Shown: positions 42,762-55,005, numbered from the stretch's first letter. The stretch is 64,000 nt of DNA from Bathynomus jamesi (GCA_023014485.1 JAJOZX010005629.1:213501-277500), one strand, 5' to 3'. Notes: generated by a model not told the origin, from the letters alone. Numbers and translations are program-made.

Positions 42762-43016
42762 TGTAGGATACAAACAGTAAACACGCCAACTACCAAAAGA
42801 GTTGCCAAAATCACCAGTATCCCGTTTACGAGGCTGTTTAGGCGTAGAGATTGAACAGTATTTCATAATTGCTGGGTGCTTTCTTTATTTTCTCCAATAA
42901 CATACGCCGATTATTATTTATGAAGCATTAATTACTTAAATGTTATCTTACAGAACTTCGTTCAATAGTTCGTTTATTAGCTATGATTAAAATCAGTCCC
43001 ACACTTTTGCACATGC

Positions 43017-43047
<31 letters not shown>

Positions 43048-43096
43048 AAACGGCTGTCATGATTTTCGGCCCACCCTAGACCTACAGTTTAGTATG

Positions 43097-43137
<41 letters not shown>

Positions 43138-43143
43138 TATATA

Positions 43144-43180
<37 letters not shown>

Positions 43181-43524
43181 GACAGGTAATAAGCTTTTGC
43201 ATGTTATGCACAAGCTAATTTAAATTCAGGTGCCCCTTCAACTACACCAACTGTGTACGGAGTAAGTAGATATGATACAGTCAGAAGTTACGCAAGCTAC
43301 GCGCCTCGTGTCATCGTATTAATAAATTTACTTCTTACGTCTACACAAGCATGTATCTAAAACGTATTCAAATGTATACATCTACTAAAACCATTAGATC
43401 AATATGATTAATCCTCACAGTACTTAACTAGCAATATTACATAAAATATATCTTTCAAAATTCTGTGACGACATCCGTCGTTGCGTTTATAGGCCTACAA
43501 TATGCAGTGAACTTGAAGTAACGG
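42266..43524. other. spacer with long (TA)n tracts
   Basis: GCTAATAAA repeats at 42268-42345. TA tracts at 42701-42757, 43018-43047 and 43099-43180. A short CCACCCTAGACCTACAGTTT remnant near 43071. No gene is seen. Confidence 0.7.
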
Positions 43525-43532
43525 GTACACAA

Positions 43533-46500
43533 TAGGGCAGAGTGAAAAACTCATTTTTCGAATTTTCAAATTGGCTAGTGTGGAAAATGTGTGGAGTAGT
43601 GAGGAAATAAGCTGGTTTAAATTTAAAATCATAACATTAATATCTTCAGGTGCCACAATGACCTTCAATATTTAAAAAAATTGAAAAAAGCAGATTGTAA
43701 CCAATAATTACAGAAGAGTCCACGATGCACAATAGACAAGAATTTATTCACACTTGTATAAAAATAGCTCAGTCAACCTTTAAAAAAAGTTTCTATTCTC
43801 TAAAAACAGTTTTCTATAGTCAGCTCACTCAGCTGTCACGTGAGTACCTCGGTTCAGTGTAGCTGTCGCTCTCGTAGCAGGTGGGTGTTCTGTTGTTGGC
43901 GTTACTCAGATAGTCTAAACTATATTTCTTATATATTTTGCATTTCTGTATTGTGTTGCCCTAAGTTTGCCATGTACTATTAACTGAAATTAACGTATAA
44001 TTGATATTAGCTCTTTCTTTTTCAGATTTGTATACTTTCAAAATGTCTCGAGTTTGTGCAAAATCAACCAGGGCCTCAACTGAGTGCCCCATGTTTGGTG
44101 TGGGGAAGATTTGTGGCACAGGAATCTTCCTACATACGAAGGAGTTTTTAAATATTACTTGTTTGTAAGAAACGATTTGAAACAGAATACTAATAAAGAT
44201 CTTTCAATATCTCAAATATTAGAACAAGTTGTTGATAAATTGAAAACAATTTGGGAAAGTGCTTCCGTCCCAATTCTGTCAGACAGGTGAATTGAAACAA
44301 TGTTCAGAAGCTACCACGAAAAGTATCGTGTCATTATGAAGCCATACCAAAGCAGAAAAAATTCTGAAGCTTACAAAGCAAAGATTGATATGTTCAAAAA
44401 AGAAGCACACACGAAACTTTTGACATTGCAGCGTGCAAGTGCAAAGTACTAACACAATGTTCTTGTCCCAAAGAAAAAACGGTTCCAAAGGAAGAAGTGA
44501 CGTTCCTCTTAGATCAAAGGAGTGAAAGAAAACTGTTTATTGATAGAGTAGATATTACACTCTCAAAGAAAAAAGCATATACGTTGCTAAGAAAGCAAAA
44601 AGAAGCTGTGAGGCTCACCAAAGAATCTTCACAGGAGAAATTGCAGGATACAAATGTTGAATTATCATCATCGACATCAAATAGTGAAAGTGAATCTGGC
44701 GAAATATCAGACGATACATTTCCAGAGCCAGTTAGCTCGAAGAGAAAGCTCGAACAACCTGAAGAACAATTATTCAAGAAAAGGAAAACTACAAATCTAC
44801 CTTCAGTGGCTACTGCTTGTGACAGGACTGTAGTTTCAGATCGAGCTGCAGCATTCATTGTTAGTGCAGTATTGCAAGATATTGGAGAAGTTTTCTATTG
44901 ACAATACATCTGAAGTAGTGGATAGGAGTAAAATCAGAAGAGAAAGACAAAAGAAGAGATCAGAAATTATGAAAGATCAAAATCAGGTCCCAATCAGAGG
45001 AATCTATTTTGATGGTCGAAAAGATTCTACACTCTTCCAAGAAAAAAAGAGTCCAAAGTATATCAGAAGAAGGTAACAGAAGAACATATCACTTTAGTGA
45101 GAGAACCTGGTTCAGATTATTTGGGCCATTATTCTGTGAATTCTGGATCAGCTGAAGAAATATGTAAAGGAATGTTTGAGTATATTAGAAATAATGACAT
45201 GAACCTGGAAAACCTTGTTGCCATTGGATGCGATGGTGCAGCAGTCAACACTGGAGAAAAGGGAGGCGTTATAAGGCTTATAGAATTGAAGCTGAAGAAG
45301 CCAGTTCAACATTTAGTGTGCCAGCTCCATGCCAATGAATTGCCATTACGCCATTTAGTTGCAAAGCTGGATGGAAAAACATCTGGCCCCCGCGGATTCA
45401 CCGGTCCTATTGGCAGGGAATTAGAGAACTGTGAGAGTCTTCCTATTGTCGAGTTTGAAAGGATTGATGCTGAGGAACCAACTGTAGACTGTGAAGACCT
45501 TAGCACCGACCAAAAATATCTAATTGATATTCATCAGGCCATAACAAAGGGATATTGCTCTCCAGATCTTGCTCATCGTAGTCCAGGCAAAATGACACAT
45601 TCACGATGGCTGACTACAGCAAATCGTTTGCTTCGTCTATACGTTTCAACTGTAAGTCCATCTGAGAACCTCATGAACATTGCTTCTTTTATAATGAAGG
45701 TCTACATCCCAATGTGGTTTTCTATTAAGCAAAGTACGTCTTTTGTCAATGGCTCAAAACATGTTTTCAAAACTATTGAACTAACAAGAACACTGAATGA
45801 CGAAGTAAAGGATATTGTAAACCCTGTCATACAAAGAAAAGCATTTTTTGCAAATTCAGAAAATATTCTAGCATCAATGATTCATGATGACCGCAGCGCC
45901 ATAAGAGAATTAGCGTGGAGGCGAATAAAGAAAGCAAGGCAAACAAACAAGGAAAAAGTTGTGAGGCGTTTCACAGTACCTGTTATTCAATTTGAAGCTA
46001 CTGATTATACTGATTTAATTAATTGGCAAAAATGCATTGTCACTGAACCACCTGTGACAAGACACCTGACAGAAAATGAGATTGAAGAATTCATAGAAAA
46101 CAAGAGTACCCCTCCATTCGAGAAATTCCCTTGTCATACACAAGTAGTAGAAAGAATGGAAAATTAGTGACTGAAGCATCATCAAAAGTATTTGGATTGA
46201 ACGCGCGAGATGGCTTCATAAGATCAACACTTCAGTCACGTAAAAAAATGCCATCATTCGAAAGTAAAGCTGAATATAAAGTTTAAATAAAACGTTAATA
46301 GAAAAAAACATGCGCAAGGATGGGTGGTTGGGAGGGCATGGGTGGAGCTCGACACGCAGCCACCTCCTCGTGGTGAGTTCTGGATTATTTAGATCATTAA
46401 TCAAAAGAACATTGATCTAAATAAACTAAGAGCTGCGTAATTCAGTAACTATTTTGGTAATTGGAACACTTAATATATAATAATAACAAGTAAGTTTCAG

Positions 46501-46694
46501 TTATTGTACTAATGCAGAATATAAGAAAATCATTATATTTCACTTTTTTCGACGGCTTTGTGGCACCTGAAGATATAATTTCGCAGGACTAATATTTATG
46601 CACAGTCATTATCTATAGCACCCACATATGTTCCGCACTAGCCATATTTGAATTTCGAAAGAAAGTTTAAAAACCTCATTTTCGATCCGCCCTA
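43533..46694 (+). mobile_element. hAT-like element hL5
   Basis: Ends TAGGGCAGAGTGAAAAACTC (43533) and, inverted from 46694, TAGGGCGGATCGAAAATGAG. Imperfect inverted repeats of about 130 bp end in TCTTCAGGTGCCACA on both sides. The 8-bp duplication GTACACAA is exact (43525-43532 and 46695-46702). 3162 bp. An exact duplication beside diverged ends shows a clean insertion. Confidence 0.93.
44043..46286 (+). pseudogene. hAT-like transposase of hL5
   Basis: MSRVCAKSTR, a frame change, then NLPTYEGVFKYYLF, SVPILSDR-stop, KLLTL in one frame with LFDIAACKC in another, FLLDQRSERKLF, an acidic linker, RAAAFIVSAVL, IYFDGRKDS (first Asp). A second change leads to a 356-codon open frame: AIGCDGAAVNTG (second Asp), CQLHANELPLRHL (CxxH), MTHSRWLTTANR (Arg-Trp) and CHTQVVER (catalytic Glu). 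A last shift restores VTEAS, ARDGFIRSTL and the stop at 46286. About five lesions. The BED finger usual in hAT proteins is absent. The core is the best preserved of the group. Confidence 0.82.
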
Positions 46695-46746
46695 GTACAC
46701 AATCACCCAACGAGCGAGGCATTTGAACGTACGAACGATAGAATAA

Positions 46747-47105
46747 TGCCCCATAAATTGTTCAAGACGGCATCCAAAGGATAGGTAAATGCTCTGAATT
46801 CAGACACCAAGGCTCTAGCAAATAAGTATAATTACCTCTTTGACTTATTACCAAAAGAAACTGTAATGAAAGACCATGAGACTGTAATAAAAGTTGTACA
46901 ACATAATAACGTATTGCTAAAGCGAAATATTCCAAAGCTGGAATATACTGTAGAGCTTGAGAAAAACATTCAGTATGCACACGAGTAGTTAAAGGATCTT
47001 AACTCTAGTCTAAACTTGATTACTAAAATTAGTCGTAGCATGGTACGATATAAAACTCGCGAATCAATTAGGAATAAATTAATCAGCCTAGACGCGGGTT
47101 TCTGA
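46747..47105 (+). pseudogene. unknown coding relic
   Basis: One frame stays open over about 120 codons apart from two TAG codons: MPHKLFKTASKG, NALNSDTKALANKYNYLFDL, KETVMKDHETVIKVVQHNNV and, after the second stop, LKDLNSSLNLITKISRSMVR. Lysine-, asparagine- and leucine-rich, mainly helical. The family is not recognised; chance openness in AT-rich DNA is possible. Confidence 0.3.
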
Positions 47106-47499
47106 ATTGAGCAGAGAAACAAGCGGCAAAACGTGGAAATAGGTGGAAGACGATATAAAAGATAAAATGAGTTTGGGGAATATTAAGAGCAAAAGTGATT
47201 TTAGCTTACACTGTAAATTCAAATTCTACCACAAAAATCAATTTCTAGAGTTAAGGGTACGCATTAATATAATACACTCACTCCAGCTATAAAAGTAATA
47301 TGTAAGGATGAGCCCTACAGAGATTTAATACTAAAAACAGAAGAAAGCAGAAAGGAATAAAAATCTTCACCAACAATGATGTATGCGATGAAACATGTAA
47401 ATTCGTAAAGAAAAGAACCCTAAGCCCATAGAAGCGAGGATACTCGTAAAGTGGCCTACTTCCTCGGTTAGAAGTTAATTATTAAAGAAAGAGAGACTC
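47106..47499. other. no gene recognised
   Basis: Mixed AT-rich sequence upstream of a LINE 3' end; possibly more of that element, but no frame supports it. Confidence 0.4.
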
Positions 47500-47775
47500 C
47501 TCCTATGCTTAACATCCACTAATATTGTTTAATATTGTCCATTAATATTGTTTAATATTGTAATACATGATTTAACTATTAATAATACTTATTTACATAT
47601 TTATTTTTTAATAACTAATAACAACTAGCTGCTTATTTTTAATAAAAAGCCCCGTAAAGCCTAAAGCTTAAGGATCATATTAAAATAAATAGTTGAGCTT
47701 CACAACTATTCATGTCATTGTAATTTGAATTGTGTTCATTTTATTTTTATTAATAAAGGTTATTCTATTCTATTC
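47500..47775 (+). repeat. 3' end of a CR1-like LINE
   Basis: Shares AATATTGTCCATTAATATTG, AACAACTAGCTGCTTATTTT and AATAAAGGTTATTCTATTCT with the LINE at 13879-14180. The ATTCTATTCTATTCTATG tail at 47759-47777 marks the 3' terminus. The coding part is truncated. Confidence 0.85.
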
Positions 47776-48113
47776 TATGAATGTTATATTAGCAGTAAAC
47801 AATTATTATTTGTAGCATTATTTTACCGAATTTGAAAACAATAAAATACAGGTTACAGTTTCAAATTAAAAAAATAACCCACAAATAAAAATTTCATAAC
47901 ATACCTATCATTATGTTCACAGCTGAGATGATCCATCATATCAAGAGCTTTTCAAAGATGAGTTTGTTGTGGGTGTTAGAACTGCCTCGTATAAAGACCT
48001 TTAATGAACTGACCCATTAAGCTGCAGACAAGCGCTTGAGCGCTGCACCATCTCACGTATATATATATATAAATATATCGGCTATTGCATTGGTGGCGTG
48101 GAAAACGCAGTTT
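47776..48113. other. no gene recognised
   Basis: AT-rich sequence with a short TA tract near 48059. Confidence 0.5.
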
Positions 48114-48302
48114 AATAATGAACAGGAACACCAGAGAAAATACAAACATCCTTCAAGGTTTAATAGTACCAACGTTTCGGAATGCACTAATTCCATCTTC
48201 AGGGCTTGTAGCCCTGAAGATGGAATTAGTGCATTCCGAAACGTTGGTACTATTAAACCTTGAAGGATGTTTGTATTTTCTCTGGTGTTCCTGTTCATTA
48301 TT
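48114..48302. repeat. near-perfect palindrome derived from a Penelope-type terminal region
   Basis: Arms of about 92 bp (48114-48205 and 48211-48302) are exact inverted copies around a 5-base loop (TTGTA). Each arm holds CTGAAGATGGAATTAGTGCA...TTCCGAAACGTTGGTAC. These contain a hammerhead-type core: CTGAAGA, a GGAAT/ATTCC helix, and GAAAC. Such ribozymes are known in Penelope-like terminal repeats. Open frames here on both strands are the same palindrome read twice. Confidence 0.8.
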
Positions 48303-49060
48303 ATATAAATATATATATATACACGCACAGTATCTAGACGCTTGCTACACAAACTTGCTGGCTATTTCAGGGACCCTGAGGGACCATTAATCGAAAATGT
48401 ATGAATGCACTATGCTTTCTCGCTCACGACACATGTCAGGGCTCACATACACACACACCAACTATATGTGTATATACAGTATATACGGGGTGTTGTTGGT
48501 GGTTAAACATTTTATTTTGACATAAATCATGTTTTAGTCAGTTATCACGCGTTACATACACATTCTGTATATGTAAACATGCGAGGGAAATCATGAAATC
48601 TTATAATTGTGTAAAACTTAGCCCTTTGAGCACTACATATGTACGGCTCACTGAATTGTGATCTGTTAGGTCTACAATAGTGCGCTGAAGAGTATTTGGA
48701 AACTTATAAAAGTCTTCTAACGTCGTTTGATAAGTTGTTTGTGTAATGGATCTGGACAGATAAGAACCATTAGCCGAGTGCACTAGTATTGCCTGTTTAA
48801 AAACGCTCTCAACTTTGATGGGTGAGTATTCTTTTGCTGGTGTATGTAAAATATTTCTATGCGTAAATTAATGTTTATAAACACTGATAACAATTTATCG
48901 GCCGTAATAGTTTATTGCCGTTCAAATATACATACGTCTGTAATTATACAGACTAAGCTCTAAAACGATAGGAGTATTCATTAAGTTTAAGAACCATATT
49001 TTTACACCTTAAATTAGAGGTTATGCTATTACGCATGTGATACTTAATCACGGTCTAGTG
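48303..49060. other. no gene recognised
   Basis: Short TA tract at 48302-48320, then unremarkable sequence. No frame above 70 codons has family features. Confidence 0.5.
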
Positions 49061-49085
49061 TATATATATATATATATATATATAT
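49061..49085. repeat. (TA)n microsatellite
   Basis: TA run directly at the 3' end of the Penelope-like element. Confidence 0.9.
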
Positions 49086-49106
49086 GAAGAATAAAACCAC
49101 GAAGGA

Positions 49107-49150
49107 AAGGAAACACAGAATGGTGCTCAAGCGCTTTCGTCTAATGACAG
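49107..49150 (-). ncRNA. possible degenerate hammerhead ribozyme in the Penelope 3' region
   Basis: On the minus strand CTGAGGCTGTCATTAGACGA continues AAGCGCTTGAGC. It shows a CTGANG core start, a TGTC-ATTA-GACG hairpin as helix II and the GAAA core. The last core base (A of CTGANGA) is C here, so activity is doubtful. Placement fits hammerheads known in Penelope-like elements. Confidence 0.35.
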
Positions 49151-49508
49151 CCTCAGGAACACTAAAGTACATAAAGAGTTACAGCCTATATATAGGTTAC
49201 AGAAAAAAAAAATATATATACAATAAACGGAGAAATAAAATTAAAAATTAAAGGATTGTGGGAGGGGCATACAAATTTGTAAGGAAAAACTATCGATTTT
49301 TAGCACAATATCAAATGAATTGTTTCCAACCAATGTTATATAAAAAAAAACTACCGATTTTTAGCACAAGACCAAATGAATTGTTTCCAACCAATGTTAT
49401 AAAAAAAAATACAAATTTATACTGGAAATCTGCCAGGGTTTTAGCACTCTGCCCTTCTTGTATATAAAAATAAATTGAAAAATAAAGTTATAAGAGTGGC
49501 ATACAAGT

Positions 49509-50120
49509 TTACCAAAGATTTAGCGTTCTACCCTTCTTATCTAAATCTGTTCTGAAGGAATTCAAAACAACAGGATCGAGTTGAAAAAGACCTCTGCTTA
49601 TGTTGAAGTTATTTGTAAGTTGGATAATGGCAGACTCAAGAATATTTCTATTAACAATGTTGCTAGAGTGAAATAAAACTGAAGCATTTTTCCAATCAAT
49701 ACAATGGGATAACTCTGACAAATGGACAAAAAGGGCACTGGACGACTGTCCTGTTCCAACGGAATATTGATGCTGTTTTATACGTGTGTGCAAATCCTTT
49801 CCCGTCTGACCTATGTAAAAGGAATCACATTGTTTACAACCAATTTTATAGATAATGCCTGAATTATTGGTAGTGCTATTTTTTACTATAATATTTTTCA
49901 CAATATTGTTATATGAAAATACTACATTAATATCCAAAAGTTTAAGTACATTAGCAATGCCTAAAAAGCCGGGGAAAAATGGAAGTACTAAAATATTTTT
50001 TTGACAAAGTACGAGTGTTATTATTGACACGATAGAAAGTTCGTTTTGCCTTGTTGAGACAAGATTCCATAAACGCAGATGGATAACACAGATCACTTCC
50101 AATACCTTCCAATACCTCAG
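49509..50120 (-). pseudogene. Penelope reverse transcriptase end plus GIY-YIG endonuclease
   Basis: The upstream frame reads CYPSAFMESCLNKAKRTFY (end of the reverse transcriptase region). After a shift near 49990 come GFLGIANVLKLLDINVVF and the endonuclease: SGIIYKIGCKQCDSFYIGQT, then GKDLHTRIKQHQ. The CxxC between the GIY and YIG parts is the zinc-binding pair of Penelope enzymes. FVHLSELSHCIDW and ESAIIQLTNNFNISRG follow to the stop at 49509. The endonuclease part is intact; the polymerase is missing. Confidence 0.88.
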
Positions 50121-52038
50121 TTCGCTCTTTGGTACATTGGCTGCAGAGTATTGCTTGCAAAACTGCCTCTGGCCTAGCATACCAAGCGGACCTTCTCACC
50201 ACAGGTAACACGATGTCCACCACTACTTTCCTTTGGGTTCTCAGTAGCTGTAATTGAAACAAGAGGTGGTTGGGCCCCTCCATCCACATTGGATTAAGTT
50301 TTACATCAGATTCTGTAGCATTTTGCCCTTCAGTGCATGTTTGGAAACCCAAATCCTGCAGAAACGAATCGCTGTAGTTAACCAACGACTGTGACTTACG
50401 GGTCCAATCTCCAAGACAGACAGATTTTGAGGCAACTCTCCTGATCTGATTGCTTGAACAATACGATAAGCGTAAGATTGATCCGTGCTGAGGTCTTTGA
50501 TAACTTCTTCAGAAAACACTGGAAGGGGAGGGCCTACTTCGACCTTTGGAAATTTTGTATTTATTTCTAATTCCGTTGCTTCATCTATCATGTTGCCAAG
50601 TGGGCCTGACCACTTGTTGCTCTTTGTAGGACCATCAAGTTCCTGGATGAGACGACGAAGAGGTAGTTCCCCTGTGTGCAAATCACATACAATCCAAACA
50701 AGCCTTCTTCCAAGTTTTTTCTCTAAATGCGTCATTACACCACCCTGCCATCCAGTGTTCACCGCAGTTTTGAGTCTCCACCAACGGCCTGCAGTGAACT
50801 GTCACGTCTTCTTTCTTGAAGCCAACATATTATTTGATCAGCAATTGCCTCTGCATGTTTCTTGCCTTCTACTTCTGCTTCAGGAACAAAGTGAAACAAA
50901 TAGCGGCCACCAGGTTCGGAACACACAGTGTAGTGTTCTTTGATGAGACCGGGAAACTTTCTGTCCATTCCCTCTACCTCTAGGAGAACTTTTGTGTCAT
51001 CTTTTCTTCCATCAAACAAAAGGCAAAAGAGATCTTCCTCCTTCAAATCTTTTTCATGCTGATCAGATATTTCCTTCATTATTTTTTCTTGTGCTCTTCT
51101 TATCTTATTATGATCTATCACTAAGGCCTCCTGCTGATGAGGCCTGCATCTATCCAAGCGGCAGTGGCAATCTCTGCAGTCTCTCGTAGCCCCGTATGGT
51201 GGCGAATACTGGCAAGGGCAATGTTTGAGATGTCTTTAGTGTTGTATTTCATTCTCTTCGGCGAAGGTTCAGATGGCATTTTGGAGCTATCATCTGATGT
51301 TGCTTCTTTCTGTTCATCTGAAGAGCTTTCAAAGAAGTGAGAAACCTCATGATAGAGCTCTTCATCTCTGGGTGGCTTCTTCACTCTTCTTTTTCTTCCT
51401 TTCTTCCCTCTCTCGAATTTTCTCTTTTTTCTTAGCAATAACAATCTGTTTTTTGGTTTCTGAATAATCTGCCGAACCAATCTGCATACTTCCTTGGCCT
51501 CCTGCCTTTGTTCTCTGCGCCTTTATGAAAGCCAGCTCCAAAACAGGGATCTTCTTCTCACGAGGACAGCGACAATCAATGTGAGGGTGAGGTTCTCTTC
51601 TGCATGAGGGAGGACAATTGGCTTCAGAACACAACTCTATGGGACACTGGCAGTTAAAAATGTCAAGAAGAGTATCAAGTGTGTGCAGAAATTTATTTTT
51701 CTTTGCTAGTTTTCCTTTACCAAGTGACGTCTCAACTGCTTTGTGCCACAGCTTTGTTCATTTTACTGTAGCTCAATAGTTCTATACTGATTGAGTACAG
51801 GTGGTTTGAATAACACATTAGCTTTTTTCCACTGATGCAGAAGAGGGGGAATCATGTCCCTTATGAGCTCTTTCTCTGTGTAGTTCCTTCTATCCTTTGT
51901 ATTTTGTTCACGAAGGAGTAACCCTAGTCTCAGCATGTCTCGCACTGTTGGTAGTTCTGATACGGGAAGCTCCTTGCCTGTACCGACTAACAGGCTCAAG
52001 TGGCATGACGACTGACCTCTTGTCTTCAATTTTGGCAT
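50121..52038 (-). pseudogene. hAT-like transposase of hL6
   Basis: MPKLKTRGQS at 52038 follows an acceptor-like TTTTCAG, suggesting a 5' untranslated exon. The N-terminal domain has SELPTVRDMLRLGLLLRE, a frame change, CPPSCRREPHPHIDCRCPRE and a lysine/arginine-rich linker. HHTGLRETAEIATAAWIDAG and LLFDGRKDDT (first Asp) follow. AVGGDSK is out of frame with NTGWQGG (second Asp region). CDLHTGELPLRRLIQ is the CxxH motif and SHSRWLTTAIR the Arg-Trp motif. PMWMEGPNHLLFQLQLLRTQ is the last recognised block; the catalytic Glu region is missing. Confidence 0.8.
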
Positions 52039-52614
52039 CTTAGGAATATCTGAAAAGAAAGAAAAACATTTAAGTATTTTATATCAATTACGATGTTTCA
52101 AAGTTTAGTCATTCGATGTTCTAAAATTCAATAAAAAAATATTTCATGGGATTACAACATAATTAGACAGAAGAATATGATAATAATAAATAAATGCAAT
52201 AATCAATAATCGATACTTACAGTTAAACTGTAGTATTCGTCTAGTAGAATAACTATGAAGTAGGTACAAGAGCAATAACAGCAAACCACCATCTATGACA
52301 TCTACGAGGCAACTGAGGACTGAGAGTGAGGGACAGTTCTTTTGATGTTGTGACTTGTACATTGTACAACAACTATATGACCTTGAAAACACTCCATATG
52401 CGATCAGTGGGATAATTCTGTGACAGATGAATAGTTAATCAATTTATGTCCTATTATTTAGTAAAAGAGTCAATTTCTGAAAATTTAAGGTAAAATTGAT
52501 GTAGGTAAGGGTTATTTTATTTAATTTTGGTTGGCCGATTTCAGTTTTGACATGAAAAGACTATATTTTCATTACCAAAATTGATGTGAAAAATTTGACA
52601 AAATTAACACACCC

Positions 52615-52616
<2 letters not shown>
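50121..52616 (-). mobile_element. hAT-like element hL6, 3' part lost to Penelope insertion
   Basis: The right terminus, read inverted from 52616, is TAGGGTGTGTTAATTTTGTC. The other end is not present; the C-terminal coding is replaced by the Penelope-like element near 50120. No target duplication can be checked. Confidence 0.75.
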
Positions 52617-52648
<32 letters not shown>

Positions 52649-53555
52649 TGTATATGTTATAACCCCTCCTTTTATGGCCCTGGGTTGGTTCGAAGTCGAC
52701 GGGGGTTCTGGTTAGGAGGCAGCAACGGATCTTTTACTTGCAGTAGTTTCTTCTATACTACTCTCCGAGTTTTTCTTTAGTGGCTGAGAGGATTCTGAGA
52801 AGCTTATTAAATTCTTTGAGGTTTCTCCCCGATTCTTCTTGTAATTTATCGGGAGATTCTAATGACTAAGTTTTCTGAAGAGAGCACGGCTCGAAGGAAA
52901 AGGTAAAGACTTTTTCTTACAGTGTTTTACTCTTAAACTGTTACAGGTAATGCTTAGCCTCGTAGTTGGAATCAGAATAAACATGGAAGGAATTATTGGG
53001 GTTTATATACCCCGAATCTACTAACATCATCAATATTAAATGTTGAATAGTCTGTATTTTTTTGCACAATATTTAAAAATAAAGTAAATCTTTTAGCTGT
53101 GGTAAGGTTTAAACGAATAAACTATATTTGAAGATGAAGCCATATTTTTATCTTAAACCGCGTAGTTTCAGATCTGATGTTATCATGATCTGCCAAGTTA
53201 ACTAAAAGTGGAAATTGAACTATGCATCTTTACACTAAAATATGCATATGAGTAAAAATTAAAGGTTTAAGATTTACAATTAAATGCTTAGGCAAGACAT
53301 GGCTTCATTTATAACGAAGAGAGAATGTATACAAAACATGACATGGCAAAAGTTACTCAGGATTCATTATTAAGCTAAATCTAAAAATTATTAAGAAATT
53401 TTTAAAAAGAACAAATCATCAATTATTTGGCGAAGTAGAAAGCACATAAAAATTTATCACAACGGAAAAATAATAATAAAAAAAATAATATCGCTGCGTA
53501 TACATTCCTAAATGGCTACATAATGTCGGGTCGTGCATTGAGTACAATCTAAGTA
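52617..53555. other. (TA)n tract then unassigned sequence
   Basis: TA tract 52617-52646. From 52650 the sequence TGTTATAACCCCTCC resembles an LTR start, but no partner LTR or gag-pol was found. No gene is seen. Confidence 0.4.
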
Positions 53556-55005
53556 CAGTACTTACAAGAAGTCTCGCGCCTCTGTCTCGTCCCAAGCTAG
53601 TCTGTTAGGTATAAAATGGACGGTCCTCATGGCAGCGGAGGTGTGTTCGGATTGGTGCACATAATTGCTCTAACCCCATCAATGACGTCCACATTATCAT
53701 TGTGTTGATCACTCTATCTATTTATATATAGAGACATACTGTATATAGATATATATAGAGTATGCAGGGGATAACGTGTCTCAGTCCCAGCTATGGTAGT
53801 TGTCTTACAATTAACAGTCCCAAGTGCAAGTTACGTTAACACCTCCACATAAACTACCCTGGACTAAAATAACATACGTAAAGCCCTTACCCACAAACCA
53901 TTTAAAAGGTGTGATTTAAAAGCGCTCTCTCTCTCTCTCTCTTTTGATCACACCGCATCCCATCAGAGGTCTTCAGCAGGGACATCGGCAATGTATCCAT
54001 ATAATGTTAATAATAACCGAAACTCGAGAAAATATACTCTCTGCCTTCCGCTCTACTCCAAATCCTTTTCTCTTAGTGACCTCTTAATACAAACTAATCT
54101 ATCATATTTTGCGACTTTTTAACTCTGGTAGGATTCAATTCCATTCCTATAGTGTAAGAGATACTTAAATTCATGTGTGTATTATGCCATATGATGTGCG
54201 TAATAAATAATCATTTTTAAATAGTTGGAGCGTTCAAGGTCATCTGTAATAATCTATAGACTACCTGCCAAGCCCACTCTCAACACTTAGATTCCCCTAA
54301 GACACAGACGTCTTCAAGTAACATGAATGCGTAGAGATCTAAGGTGTTAGATTCCATATTATATAATTTATGTGCTAGGTTTAAGAACGTTGGCATTGAA
54401 GGATGGAAGGAAGGGACAGGAAAAGCGATAATAGGTTTAATGAAGGAAGTGGAATGAGGATGGAGGTAAGCGTTGTTATTTCGAAGGAAACGAGGTTGGG
54501 TGGGGAATTACGAAGGGAGGAGGAAATGCTAAACACAAACTCAAATATTTATTTTAATGCCCAAGACCTAGAAAGACAAAGAGCAAAATACCTTAAACTA
54601 ACAATGAATTGACAGAAACAGAAGAGTCTGGTCTTAGACGCACTGATAGGTTTAACGTATGTGGCTAGAGGCCGCAACTCAGAATTACCACTACTACCTA
54701 AGTCATAATAAGGTTATTTACTATGACAGAGTAGTCATGAGTAGTTATGGAAATAAAATATGATTATACTGTTGATGGCTGACTATATTCAGTTGGGATA
54801 TAAACTATTGCTGACAATCTTTGGATCCTTGGCTTTTAAGACGAAATTTTATGCATATGTTCAACAAAATAGGAAATTGGCTGATTATTATTACCATTCG
54901 AAGGGTTGGTACCCTTCACAACCGAAATCAATTTCAGAAGGGGTGCATGGTATCCTCATTTCCTTTATCGTCCCAGCACACTTCACATAAGCCATTTACA
55001 CAAAG

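Larger units (their letters stand above)
49086..50120 (-). mobile_element. 5'-truncated Penelope-like element
   Basis: Carries the end of reverse transcriptase, a GIY-YIG endonuclease and a 3' noncoding region with AT-rich repeats of ACAAGACCAAATGAATTGTT type (49300-49400). It ends beside (TA)n at 49085. The 5' break near 50120 joins hAT-like coding sequence of hL6, so it was inserted into, or recombined with, that element. Confidence 0.85.

Noticed and set aside
48036..48390. Three overlapping frames with the same peptide on both strands
   Set aside because: The palindrome reads alike on both strands; there is no sign of a real gene.
52650..53555. LTR retrotransposon end (TGTTATAACCCC)
   Set aside because: No second LTR, primer binding site or gag-pol remnant was found nearby.
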